Shown here: positions 45,801 to 58,155 of the stretch, in pieces | Position numbering within the stretch: position 1 is the first letter of the stretch | Layout: every line of letters begins with the position of its first letter | DNA from: Absidia repens | Taxonomy: Eukaryota > Mucoromycota > Mucoromycetes > Mucorales > Cunninghamellaceae | Direction: 5' to 3' | DNA length: 64,000 bases | Assembly (NCBI GenBank): GCA_002105175.1 | Contig: MCGE01000002.1 | Coordinates: 2,170,001-2,234,000, forward strand | Made by a program: the position numbers and the translations under genes | The notes under the pieces: model-generated | Told to the model about the DNA's origin: nothing | Database searches by the model: none | Seen by the model: only the letters and a program-made list of their open reading frames with translations

Positions 45801-46894
45801 AGTACGCAATAAGGCTTCTACCCGTCCAATCATCATATTTGCATCATCTAATTGTGTTGTTGACAATGTTGAACCACCACAAACACCTAAGCGTAGCTGA
45901 AAGTATTTTTGTCGAAGAGATTGTACTTTGTTCAACCAGTTTGCATATTGTTCATCGGACACGGTTGAGTAATGCTGTGACTCAAGTTCCAGTTCCAGGC
46001 AGTTCAGCATTTTCATCAGTTGCTCCATACCACATATTACCAAAGAAGGACAGATTTCGCATTGGATTAATGAGACAGTTCCACTAGTTTTTGATTCAAG
46101 CTGCTTCCAGGAATCCAGCAGGCGATTGTATACCATTCCCAAATCTTGTAATTCGTTTTTGCCCTTCATCGGTAAGTCAGTATGCATATAGTTCAGACAT
46201 TGGTCATTTAAAGCAGCCATATTCATCACCAAATAATAGTTTGACTTCAAAGTTTTTTCGACTTCTTCTGCTGATGAGAGAGCGCTTTCAACCATTGATA
46301 AACAATCATCCTGCGGCAAAAGGAATCTTGTAACGGAATCCTGAAAATTGCAATGATAAGATTAAGTATAAAAAAAACAACATGGACTGGTTAGCTGAAG
46401 CTTTATTTTACTTTATTTTATTTGTCCTAGCTTACCAAATTCGTCAAATCAGGCCCAAGAATTTCTATAGCATCGCTTAACTTCGTTTTCTGTGTCTTGA
46501 GGATGTCATCAGCACATTTGAGTTGTTGTTTGAAGGACTGAAGGGTGGCAAACCATTTAGATTTTTCTTCACTGGCCAATATAATCCGCCCAAGATCCAA
46601 TAACTTCTTGTCCAAATCAATCACACCAGAAGTAATAAAATCATAAATCCTAGTGTTAGCCACATTGTCCAAAGTGGTACGGTCATCATAATCAATGTCG
46701 CCAATAAAGTCATCATCATCGCCTTGTTTTTGATATTCGGCATTTATTTGCTGTATCGTTGGTCGTACTGGGTATATAATGGCAGAGGCATCAGTCCGAA
46801 GCTGGTCGATATCTTTGGTAAATCGAGCATGATGATTGCTGATTGCTGAAAGTTTGAGAAAATTGATTTCTATAATAATATATACATTCATCAG

Positions 46895-46955
<61 letters not shown>

Positions 46956-49900
46956 CTCACTTACGATCTTCATGAGCAGTATCATTGCCAGGCACTTCAT
47001 TGATTTCCAGTAGTCCAATATTATGTTCGTCCAGCACCAATTTCAGGTCACCATTGATTTCAGTTATGCGACACTCTACTTCTTGAACCATTCCATTTTG
47101 TTTGATAACCAGATCAAGAAATTGAGCCAAGTGAGACACATGAATACAGGACCATTCTACCTGACCAAGCTTGCACAATAATGATTTCAAAATGACACTG
47201 TTGATATTGTTGGCGGAAACGAGATTTTTCAGGACATCCAATCTTTCTCGAAGATCATGCAATTGCTGATCAGCAGTGGTGCATTGTTGAAATATTTTTT
47301 TCGAGTTGTCTAAAAGAATTGAATGATTCCCGTTTGTTGGTTTTTTTTGGTCAAGTTCTACCGCCACTGGTTGCCAACGAGCACAGTCCGACACAAAAGC
47401 TTCCAATCCAATTCGACAATTCTTGATAGCCAAAAGCAACGATTTTCGGTCACCATCCCAGCATATGCAGTCCCTGATGATATCCAATTCCCGGTTCTTA
47501 GACACCAATGATTCATGACACCTATTGCTTGAACGATCCAAAGACGTCATCGTGCTTTCAATATGATCCGGTGTAGCAGCAGGCCGAGGTAGTTTGGAAA
47601 AGCATTGTATAAAAGTATCGTAGAGTTGCTGCACCTTGGGTAATGCTGATCGTGTAAATTCGCTTTTGTCGGCCATCAAAATTTCCAAATCTTGATAAAG
47701 CTCCGCCAGCATTGGTGAATGATTCGCTTGTACGTCGTTCTCCACGAAAACCCCATTCGTGTATATCCATTGGTCCTTTTTTTTGCACCAAGCAGAAAGT
47801 CTAGTTTGAATTGCTTCCAATTGACAGAGGGCGTCTTGCAGTACATCCGACCATTCGCTTCGTTTTCTGACAGCATCCATGGTAATAGCTTCATCAGTGA
47901 TTCCCTGTTTTAATAGCGCAAAGCTTGCGATCGCTGTTCCAAAATTCTGTGTCACTGATAATGTCATATCAACTGATCGCCGTTGTTGCTGTTCGCAAAT
48001 ACGTGAAGGTGCCTCGCTCTTTGATGCCAATGTATCATCCATCAATGCCGCTACTTTGTCGTGAAGTTTTTTCAATTGATCCGTTTCAAATTCATTAACC
48101 ATTGACACAAATAGTTGATGCTGATGATCCAGATCGGTCCAAGTTTTGCCCATCAAAAGGTGATCCATGGTTTCCGCAGCAACATCCAGATGTCTGTTTT
48201 TCAAAGTTGTGATTTGTTCTTGTATCCAAAGATCCAATTCCAGGGCATTTTCACTATATTGGGTTACGAGTTGCTTCCTTTTTACTGCATTTTCATAAGC
48301 GACCAAAAGATTACCCAGAAGTGAATCCAAACCCACAAGCTGATCAACTTTGTTAATCAACAAATTCTTGATATCCGCCTGCTGTGATTGTTGCACTGAC
48401 ATAGACAAAAAAATGGAATGGAAACCTGGATCAATACTTCTTGCCGTAAACAGTGGAAATCCAATTGTATCCAAATGTCTTTTTATGGTGGTGATAAGGT
48501 GCTGGAATGATTCGACCCTTTCTTGCAGAGATGACCGGTGCTGTATTTGTTGTGTTTGCCTGTTGTTGTTGTTGTTGATGCTATTGTTGTTGTGCTGGTG
48601 GTGGTGATGTTGGTCATGATCGTGTTCCATCATCCGCCGTATTGATTTTGTGAAATTGTCCCGCAGGCGCTCCCCTTCACGAGAAGCATCACAAATTTGT
48701 ACGAGTAGATCCGCCACCGCCGACCGCTGAGCTACAAGCTTGGAGGCATACTGAGAAAGATGTACAAGAGTTTTGTATTTCTGCACCACCATGGACTGTT
48801 TGCTGGTAAAATCGTAAACTGTTTGGTCAGCATGGGGCAGCTGACTTTCAACACCATCAGCAGGTTCATGATCCTGGTTGCCAACCTTGATGTCTTAACC
48901 CAGTCGTTCAGACCATCCACCATCCCTTTGTAAGCGTCCGCCAATGAAGTCATTTGCCGTTCTCCGGTGTCAGTGATTCGGTCTTGATGTGCATAGAGAG
49001 TATTCATGAGATTTCGGTGTCCAGAAGCAGAAGTGTCCAGATGGTCGAGAGATGGATCATATCTGGCTTTTTTCATGCAAAAATCCCATAGTTTCCGTAT
49101 TGTCGAAAGTATCCACTGGTGTGTCTTGATCCATTGAGTCACCCATTCCAAGTGTTTTTTCAGTACATCCAACTTGTGAGCCCGTTCCAAGAGTGTCGCA
49201 TTCAGATTCCCTCGAGCATCCTCCAGACTTTGTAAGGCATTCACCAACGCACGGCGGTCTACGAGCACAGCATTGGCTGAATCAATATCAGTCTCCAAAA
49301 CGTTGACGCTGTCCAACAGCTTTGATAATTCGTCGTGTTCCATTTGTTGAATACGAGAAGCGATACTGTCACGTTCCTTATCCAACCGAACCAATTCTTC
49401 ATCCTTGTCTTGCACCATTTGGGAGGTAAAATTGGCCATATCATTTGGACTGCTGTCGTTATTGATGTAAATATCGAAGTCAGATTTTTCCACCATACGA
49501 AGACGATCATTCATCCAGTCAGTAAATCGTGCCAGTTGTTCGCAAGCATGCTTCACACGCCGTTGAAGAGAATGTATATGTTGTCTTTCCGCTAAAAGCT
49601 GATCAAGGCCATCCGCAATCAGAGCAAGGGACATGCCAAAAGTGTGCAGAGCGCTGAGAATCGCATCATTGGTGACGCCAACATCTGTAGAGTCGTTCGC
49701 ACCCATCGCTGTCAACATGATCGGAGCATCGGGATAAGGAATTCGTGTCTTGGCGTGGGCAAGGAAGTCAGCGGATGTTTCTTTGAAGTGACGTACATCG
49801 GATTCGATAGAGTTGTACTTAGTATTGGGGCTATTCGCAAAAATATCATCATTGGTGCAACTAGCGTCATTGTCATTGATACAATTCCCAATTCTAGTTT

Positions 49901-52538
49901 CTCCAACAAGATCACTGTCGCCTAGTCCATCATTGAATGCAAGTAGTCGCCGTCGTAAAGCTTCGCCATTGTTCTTGATGTTTTTGTACTGAGCAACGAT
50001 ATCCATCATGATCAAGTGTTGTTCCACCACCTTGCGAGCAAGACTACACCGCTTCATCAAATCTTCAAATGCCCCTTCAAATCCAGTTTGTCGTTGATCC
50101 AAGAAGCTTGGTAGAGTTTCATTTCCAGAATCAGCGGCAAGCCCTTCCATTTCTTGATACGCATCCAGCACATCCATAAATAATCCCCTATCAAATCCAG
50201 CAATATCTTGTTCCAACTGTATCAAGACACCAATGATTTGTTCAGCTGCTTCCTTGCCGCCACCCACCGCCGTTGATTCCATAGAGGACACCGACTGGAA
50301 AGACGCATTTGTTGATGATAGTATATTGAATCCATCATCGTCTTCGTCGCGCCACAGAGCCTGACCATGGAAGAATTGCTCTAGCTCGTTGTCCTTTGCA
50401 AATATCCATTCCACCCCTTTTTCAAATAGATGTTCCCATTTCAGCCGACGCACCAAGCATTCAATCCACTGTCCACGATCGGTCATAAGTTGGAGGAGGC
50501 GATGTAGCAAGTTGATGGTGATCAAAGTGATTTCAATGGTAGAAGTGTCGGCAGGTGTCAAATCATCCCGGTGTTCGTCTTGATCGTTAGTTCGTTGCTT
50601 CACGTGGGTTCGTAATCGTTTCATGTCATCTGCTTCAAATCGTTCAATATCCCTTTTAAGCTGTTCGTGTTCATTGTAAAGTGTCATGACATCGAGATGA
50701 TCCAGTGCTGTCACATCAGCTACAGTCAATGCATTCAGTTGAAGGTCATTGGTAAGGGAATTTCGGTCGTGAATCAAATCAATCCAATTGCCAATACGCC
50801 CGCGAATACGGTCCGCTTCAGTCATCCAAAGTCGTACTTGATCCACCCATTCACAAACCAGCTGGTATCGGTCGTGTATTTGGCGGAGGTGATCACTGTA
50901 TCGAGGCTGTTCCAGCAGCGTACTGAATTCTTCTTCCATTCCAGAAAGTGAGGACTGCACTACACGCATTCGTGATTCAAGTTGTTGGATGGAATCAGCT
51001 GTCATCGTTGATTTGGTGTCGTTTTCTACCACTTGAAGCTCAGCCTGAATGGCATGACTGATTTTCGAAAACGCCAATCCATTAGTGAAGAGATCGTACG
51101 CCCGGTTCATAGAGTCGATAGAATCCATCACCTGCTGTGGATTTTGCTGCGCCAATCTATCTTTCTCCGGATAAATACGCCACATAGACCGGACCTTTGA
51201 CACATGTTGAGAGTAGAGATCGATCGTGCTATCGTCAATGGTATCAAGTGGGTGGAATGGCACCAAAACACCGTTTTTGTCTGTCGTATGTGAGATTGAC
51301 TGCACTGCCATCAAAGCTTCTTGTATATCTGATTGTGGTTCTGATATTGTGATTGTACACGATTGTTGTTGCTGTTGTCGTGATGCATACAAATAGAATT
51401 CGTAGACATACAAGATAATACACCATTCATTCACAGAGTCGGCATCTAATAAGTCTTGAGGCTTCAGGTAACGTGGTACGTCCATATGTTTGTTGGCAAT
51501 GTCAAAGACTAATGAGAGTAAAGTGCAGGTGTGATCGTACATCCCGGTTAACGACCATTTGTCATCGCTAATCTCAAGCTCCAGTTGTTGGTGAAGCCAA
51601 AGTCGAAGATCAGTGGTGAGGAAGGATTCGTCTTGACAATAAATCAGTAAAGTAAATGCCAGTCCGTTTTTCCAAGAAGACCCAAAGTCGTGAATAATAT
51701 CGACGCCAAGCTTTCCTGCTCCATTCTGTAATTGCCAGTTGACCCATGATAATAAAGCCGACCCGACTTCCGTATATATATGCTGGAAAGTCAGTTGATG
51801 GAGCCGGAATGTCGGTGTTGTTGCATGGACAATACAAATGGATGACTATATTAAACGTTTGCACAACATAAAAAACATAAAAAACATGAGTATCATATTG
51901 ACGGTCAATTTTATCTCCCCTTTTCCGCCTCACTATCGACTCCTCGTCCCCTATCCACCACCCCAATTGAGCACTCCCCTTTTCCAAAACATATATATCC
52001 CTATTTTTTTATTCTATTTTCGCATTGTAATACGTACCTGATTTGTCCAAGTTGTGATATGTTCATTCAGAAGTATAGGTTTCATCCACAAGTTGAGTAT
52101 AATACACGACAAAAGTTCCAAAGTGATATCCACATGACCATCACTAATAGCAGATTCAAGTTCGTTCACCAAGGTTGAAGAATATTGATTGGTAGAGCGA
52201 ATATCATAGACCAAAAGAGTATCGATGATTCGTGCAACGTTGGACAGGTGATCCTGGCGTGTGCTGATGCTATTGTTTTCGACGAAAGGCATAGGACTTC
52301 CATGTTGTTGTAGCCAAGTCATCAAGTCGTTCAAACTTGCACCATCCCTGAAATCCCTATCAAATTGTTCAATGGTGTTGTTTCCAATTCGCGCATTTAC
52401 CCAGCGAGAAAGAATGCGTAACACACTTGTAAGGTTGGAGTTGGAAGGTGGCGAAGAAGAGTAGGATGAATCGTTCACTGTGGGTAGTAAGGCTTCATTG
52501 GATAAGGTAATCAAAGAAGAGGATACAAGAGATGTCAT
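42817..52538 (-). CDS. Spectraplakin-like giant cytolinker: tandem CH domains, spectrin-like rod, GAS2 domain
   Basis: About 3,000 residues. The start ATG is at 52536-52538. CH1 (LTSVLRILSRWVNARIG ... VDITLELLSCIILNLW) ends at an intron of about 250 nt. CH2 follows (ALLSWVNWQLQNGAGKLGVD, FGSSWKNGLAFTLLIYC, ending DADSVNEWCIILYVYEFYLY). Together they form an actinin-type actin-binding unit. A rod of helical, Leu/Gln/Asp-rich repeats follows, with spectrin-like Trp anchors such as HLEWVTQWIKTH and LQYNKVMGAWTQCCDRLYQY. Near the C-terminus PGQVGKYWIGNTNPRLVYCR, then ILKSKVVMVRVGGG joined by splicing to WVELSQYLLDHG, is a GAS2 microtubule-binding domain. The tail has Ser/Arg-rich sequence and a TIIP motif. 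No plakin domain or EF-hand pair was seen. A 59-nt intron (48841-48899) reconciles a frame change, and another intron holds 58 consecutive T (46898-46955). Confidence 0.88.
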
Positions 52539-53682
52539 TGACTGATTGATGGTATGAATGCAAGTAATAGAAGGTAAAGAAACAAAGTTTCAACAGCAAG
52601 TGGTAAACAGGAAAATCAACCCTTTAATCCTTAATGGATAATAGTAAAGAAGAAAAGAGAGTTTTTCGAGTAGTCAAGTGATAATAAATGGTGGTATAAT
52701 AAAAAAAAAAAAGGGATTATGAATAGAAGGATATAAATAAAAAGGAGGAAGGAGGTAAATTAGAAGAGAAAGAAGAAAAAACCAAAAAAAAAAGAAAGAG
52801 AGACGAAAGAAAAAAAGAAGGATTAAAAAAGCGCTTCCGCGAAATAAATAGGCACAAAATTCGCGCTCAGAATGGATGGTCTTTTTTTTTTTTTTGCATC
52901 GATCTTGTTATGTTGCCCTTACATAATGACAGCACCTCCCTTCTGCATTAAGGTATCTTCCTTAATTACATCTACTATGTGTTGGAAAATTAAAAATTCT
53001 CTTCATCAGTGATTTAAAAATTCTATTACTATACAGTAAGTATAGTATCTCAGTTACACCGAGCCGTGTATTTCTGTCCTGGCAAAAATTGAAAACGTGG
53101 AAAATCGTTTTGAGCAAAACTTCACATGGTATATTTGAATGCACTGGCTTACTCTTTCTAAATCGATAATGAGCTCGCTTATCATAATGAATATGACAAT
53201 GAGATTTTGGTTAAATATGATTTGGCTCTGTTTGTTATGATATCAGACATATCATTTTATATTCTGTTTCATATGTACTGTACAGGAAAAGTGTATAATG
53301 CACCACGTACCTAAAGGCCTTGCTGTGTTTCTTTACACAATATAATAATCTTTATTAAACACTGTAGAAAGTTTGACAGTTTCCCAATTTAGAGAACGAG
53401 TGGCATGAATCCCCGAAATGGCTTAAATTGAATATACAACGAATACACAATTCTGATAGTACATTGCAAAAAAAAGTAAATATAAATTTAAATGTCATGG
53501 GACATTCAAGTAAAATATCTGCCCCCAGTACATTAAGCTTTTATAGAAACTGTCAATGTTTATTGATTGTGAACGAGGGGAAGTGCCAGTTCCTTCCCCT
53601 AGTTCTCCCTCCTCTCCCCTTGGCGGGATTTAAACCTGATTCACTCAATTCAATTTTTTTTTCTCTTTTGTAGATTTTTTTT
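52539..53682. promoter_or_regulatory. Divergent intergenic region, giant protein / USB1
   Basis: 1.1 kb between opposed genes. The left part (52680-52830) is purine-rich. GGCGGGATTTAAA at 53622-53634 lies about 50 bp upstream of the USB1 start and matches the element upstream of eS27 exactly over 13 bases. A TTTTGTAG just before the USB1 ATG may be the end of a 5' UTR intron. No gene was recognised. Confidence 0.5.
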
Positions 53683-54979
53683 ATGGATGCACTGCTTGAA
53701 TATGATTCCGCATCTGACGAAGATGATAAGCAGTCAACTACGGCCAGACTTGGAAAGAGATCACTAGATCAACAAGAGTTATCTGTGAAGAAGTAAGTAA
53801 CGAAAAACACATGACACCAGCGAACTCATTAACAGCCTCTGATGCCTCTCCCTTTTCTATGGTATTTCTAGACAAGCTCTACCAAAATTACCGTCTCTCT
53901 TCTCATCAAGTTCGTAAAATATGCATACATATATCTATATTGCTTCCTATGAATACTAATATTTTAATTTGAATACAATAGTAATTACCCCCACTGGAAC
54001 ATCTTCTCAAGACCATCAGGGAAGGACGCGAACTAGGCAAGGCAAGATCAACAACTGGGCAACATATGTATATATACAAGGTATCGAACAAAAGAGACAG
54101 TGTAGAGAAAAATATCATGTTACTGAGCTATTGTCTTATTTCCTTTTCATCCTTATTTTCGCCAATGTGTAGTTCCACTAGGTGACGAAATTCAGGGCAT
54201 ATTGGATGCTGTAACAGCGAACAACAACAATATCCACAATATGACTCAAGCCGACCGGGGATTTCATCTTAGTCTAACAAAATGCCTGTATCTAAAAGAA
54301 CACCAATTGGAGGAATTTTCGAATGCTGTGAGAACACAACTGCAAGACACTCCAAGGTAAGCATATTGTCGAATAAAGGATGGTTTTTGCAGAATCCTTG
54401 ATGATACTGATCATATTCTACCATTTATTTTTTATTTATTATCCTATCTACTTGCCTCCGTTGTCACTGTTATCAAGATTCACTATGTCATTTGCTCAAC
54501 TATCTATCCTCTCGAACGAAGACAACACAAGATCGTTCTTGACCGCTGAAGTCGGTGCCGGTTACAACGACGTAAATCTAAAAAGCTTAATATCGAATCG
54601 ATAATACAGATCATTACGCCTTTTATTTATTTATACTTATATGTACATTATGATAGCTTATGGCGAAATTGAAAAAGGTTGATCAGGTGGTAACTAAATT
54701 TCATCATCCAGAATTTTACAAGGTACAGTGACCATGAAAACAATATTCCTTGAAATGATAAAACTGACTCGGGTATCTTTTTGATTTTAATTGTATACAT
54801 TCATATAGCCACCAAGATTCCATGCAAGCATAGCCTGGTCACTTCAAAAAATGCCATTGGACCAAGCCATTAAGACTTTACCTGAAAAATGGATGAACGA
54901 ATTAGCTTTTGTAGAATATAGTATCACCTCTATTTATGTAAAAATGGGGAATCGAATAGTGACAGTGAAATTGAAATAA
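53683..54979 (+). CDS. USB1: U6 snRNA 3'-phosphodiesterase USB1 (Mpn1)
   Basis: 2H-family phosphodiesterase that trims the oligo-U tail of U6 snRNA and leaves a 2',3'-cyclic phosphate. Seven exons (53683-53792, 53872-53909, 53982-54080, 54173-54356, 54478-54571, 54657-54722, 54809-54979) total 762 nt, giving 253 residues. Both catalytic H-x-S motifs are present: FHLSLTK (exon 4) and FHASIAW (exon 7). Flanking conserved segments are RTRQGKINNWATYVYIQ, EDNTRSFLTAEVGAG and VDQVVTKFHHPEFYKPPRF. The N-terminus is short and acidic (MDALLEYDSASDEDD). The donor of intron 2 (GTTCGT) is weak, so that exon edge is less certain, although the reading frame holds only with it. The protein ends IYVKMGNRIVTVKLK, like other USB1 C-termini. 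Confidence 0.92.
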
Positions 54980-55439
54980 ATAAAAGCTTTTGACTATTAT
55001 TATTATTTTTATTTTTATCTTTTTTTGTGATGATTTTTCGGGGCAATGTGCAGGACGCTCTCATTTTACTCTCCCAAATCCAGAAATAAAGTGTTACACG
55101 GGATTTAAGCATTCCAATACTTGCAGAAAACGAAAGAGAAGATTTATTTGTGCTAGAGGGGTTGCTACTGTTGTTGTTGTTGCTGTCGTTGAAGTGTGGG
55201 TTTTAATAGGATCGGATTAAACACGCCCATATGTTACACTTCAGTAAGCGGCACCTCGGCTGACGGCTTTTGTTTGGGTTTTCATGAGGCAGGGGCTACT
55301 ACCATTATTATGTCATGCGTAATAAAAACAATGAATCGATGTGTACAGTATATCTAATCAAGAGAAGACTATAATATTTTGTAGAGGAAAATTACGCTGG
55401 TGGTATGGCCGAGATTCATGATTATTGATTGATAGAGCA
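54980..55439. other. USB1 3' flank
   Basis: AT-rich start, then a (GTT)n-like stretch near 55165-55185. ACGGGATTTAAGC (55098-55110) partly matches the CGGGATTTAAA element but has no gene next to it. No gene was recognised. Confidence 0.4.
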
Positions 55440-56410
55440 ACGATATGTCTACATTTCATATTAAATGACCCAGGACTGTCAACCTGCTGCTTGGATTCTG
55501 AGGAGGGGGGGGGAGCAAAAGTAGACAAGGTGGGAGAACTAAAATCAGGTACTTGATATGACACTCACAAGAGATGAAGAAAAACTACATTTCTCACTAT
55601 CATATGATTCATAGAATGGCTAACTAATGAAAAGGAATATTTTATTGAAGTATATTGATATGTACTAAATTAAAGACGAGAGGTTCATTGTCACAAGAGA
55701 TCTAATGAAAGGATCTAGTGGAGGTAGTATGTGGAGATTAACAGGGAGACTATCGGTAATTCAGAGGAATGGTCAACTCTAACCTAAAGCCACAATCGCA
55801 AAAGATGCAATAAAGACTGGAGGACATATTGTTGTTGAAGCACAATAGCGGTCTATACGAATCGAAAGGGCGAAGGTTTCAAAAAAAAATCTATCATACA
55901 AGGCATGAGTGAGAATTAAAGGACATTTTTCATTGGAGTATGTAGAAAAAAGACATATTTTATTGCGATGTGGATACAAACTATAACTAAACTAAACTAA
56001 TGGAAGTTCCAAAAAAAAAAAAAAACATCTAATGATGCCGTCAGATCCTAGATCCAAAATGAAAGGGCTCCGTCATGCATGTTGTAATCCCTGATCTAAA
56101 AATCCTTTTAAACTATCCCTGATCCTAATTTGTGACCACAAAAACCTTAAAGAAGTTGAATGGTGAAGAAAAAAAAGACAGCGAAGAAAAAAGAAATAGA
56201 AAAATGAAAAAACTGACCAAAAAATGAAATTGACATGCGCGGGATTTGAAATATTTTATGTCGTGGGATCTTAAATGAGATTGAGTTGTGAATCTTTAAG
56301 AAATAATCATAGTGGATGCACAAGAAATAAGAAGTGGTAATCACATTAAAAAAGCACCAATGGGAGCAGATAAATGTGATTCTTGAAGCGCACCGGGGAG
56401 TTTTGATGAG
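55440..56410 (-). repeat. Dispersed repeat family, long copy
   Basis: On the reverse strand: head TTCAAATCCCGCGCATGTC (near 56232-56250), ATTCAACTTCTTTAAGG, a degenerate GACGGAGCCCTTTCATTTTG (56056-56075), GTTTGTATCCACATC, CAATAAAATATGTC, TTAGAGTTGACCATTCC, TAGATCTCTTGTGACAATG, TTCAATAAAATATTCC, GATAGTGAGAAATGTAG. It is the best match to 41700-42260 over the distal half and to 13870-14760 over the whole length. Confidence 0.75.
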
Positions 56411-56511
56411 AAAGCATTTGTTCACTGACAATCGGGCTCCATAGACCAGAGTTTATCACATACATTATATACACTTGAAAATAAAATGTCATTCTCTTGT
56501 CGAAAACTATG

Positions 56512-56555
<44 letters not shown>

Positions 56556-56934
56556 AAGAAAGCCAATTGAAAGGGGGATTTTGTGTCAATATGGATCAAA
56601 ATAACAAGAACGTAATCCTATAAGATGAATGAAGATAATATGTTCATTGTAGGGTGGTAAGGTAAAGGTAAATACATTAATAAACGTTTCGAAAAATGAT
56701 ACAAGGAAAGACAAAAAGAAGGTAACTAATCCTTTTCATTTCACTTATCAATTTGAAAAGGTGATATGTCATCTAACTAATAAATCAGGAATTTGGAAAT
56801 GTGTTCCCGAGATTTGCATGAAAAATTGAGAAGGCGGGATTTAAAATGACCTAGCTGCTGAGAGGGGGAAAAGGGTATGATTACAATGTTCACATTTAAT
56901 CTTTCTCTTTTACGACTTCATCCATCTCGATAAT
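56411..56934. promoter_or_regulatory. Upstream region of ribosomal protein eS27
   Basis: It contains an A-rich tract (56516-56560) and GGCGGGATTTAAA at 56832-56844, about 91 bp before the start codon. A pyrimidine tract, ATCTTTCTCTTTTACG, is close to the ATG, as is common for ribosomal protein genes. Confidence 0.5.
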
Positions 56935-57667
56935 ATGACCGTAAGTCTTTTATCCATCCATCCTTCTATCCATCCATCCATCCATCCATCCATCCATTAT
57001 ATATATATATATATATATATATTCTGCGACCCACTCGACCATTCATCTGACGAAAAATATTTCACTCGTCCAAATAACGACAATTTGCGAGAATGAATGG
57101 ATGGATTCAAAAACGGAATGCAAAAACCTTGAATGCAATTCTATGTTACGCACTATGGTTTTGACATCTGTATTTCATCACACACCTCATCTATCTGCTT
57201 ACAACGAAACGAACGCAAATGCTAACTGGAGATTTATTATTTATTTTTTCTAGTTGGCTGTTGATCTCCTCCACCCTACTGTCGAACACGAAAAGCGTTC
57301 CCACAAACTTAAGCGTTTAGTGCAATCCCCTAACTCTTATTTCATGGACGTCAAGTGCCCTGGTAAGATAAACTTGTTTTTTGTTGATAATTCGTTTGTG
57401 TCAGAACTAACTCGGATTATGTATTGTGTACACATAGGCTGTCTCAACATCAGTACCGTCTTCAGTCATGCTCAATCTGTCGTTTTGTGTTCCTCTTGTG
57501 GTACTGTCCTCTGCCAACCTACTGGTGGTCGTGCTCGTCTTACTGAAGGTAATACACCAGAAAAGCGGTTTGAATAGATGCAGACCCGCCTTTTCCGTGC
57601 TTACATATATTCATGGAAACTTTGTTTTATTCATTTAGGCTGCTCTTTCCGCAAGAAGGCTAACTAA
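56935..57667 (+). CDS. RPS27: 40S ribosomal protein eS27
   Basis: Zinc-ribbon protein of the small ribosomal subunit. Four exons (56935-56940, 57254-57362, 57438-57548, 57639-57667) sum to 255 nt and give 84 residues, the standard length. The first exon is only ATG ACC, so the start is hidden by a 313-nt intron; the rest begins [18 protein letters not shown]. Conserved parts are [39 protein letters not shown] and [20 protein letters not shown]. The four zinc cysteines (KCPGC and LCSSC pairs) are intact. Intron 1 contains a CATC microsatellite (56952-56996) and a TA tract (56998-57022). Confidence 0.98.
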
Positions 57668-57805
57668 GTGGGGCGGCTCGATACGATACAATACGACGAT
57701 TAGTTAGGTGTAGTGATACGGATGTCATTCATTGTAAAAAGTATTTTTTTATCATTCAAAAAGTACAATAAAAATAAAACGTCTCTATATATACAATGAT
57801 TGTGT

Positions 57806-57935
57806 TTATTGATGGAGAATTGATGGAGTTTTGATGGAATATTGATGAATCAAATGTAGGGATATTGATGGGGCATTGATGGGATATCGATGAATTAAAT
57901 GTAGGGACATTGATGAGGCATTGATGGGATATGGT
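57806..57935. repeat. 45-bp minisatellite
   Basis: Unit GATGAATYAAATGTAGGGAY followed by ATTGATGRGGCATTGATGGG, period 45 bp (57844 to 57889), about two and a half copies, with a finer internal ATTGATG periodicity. It lies between the convergent eS27 and CNNM-type genes. Confidence 0.7.
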
Positions 57936-58155
57936 TGCAATATTAAAGAAATGACACAATTATAATAATGAAATAGCAGTACAAGTAATAATGGTAAAAA
58001 GGTTGATAAAATGAAGAGTTTTATTGTGGATAAAACATGAAGGATATGGCTTATTGGTTGATATATAAAAATAAATAAATAGAAATAAAATAAATAAATA
58101 AATAAACAAGTATGTCTTCCAAAAAGAATCACAAAATATGAAGAATCAATAAAAT

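Noticed and set aside
46784..47018. Poly-lysine protein segments read through the 58-T tract
   Set aside because: The tract lies inside an intron with good donor (GTAAGT) and acceptor (TTATAG); the joined exons keep frame without it.
48732..48900. Apparent frameshift or gene boundary within the giant CH/GAS2 gene
   Set aside because: A consensus-like 59-nt intron at 48841-48899 joins the two frames in phase, so one gene is the simpler reading.
57842..57935. CRISPR-like array
   Set aside because: The units are contiguous minisatellite repeats without unique spacers, in a eukaryotic context.
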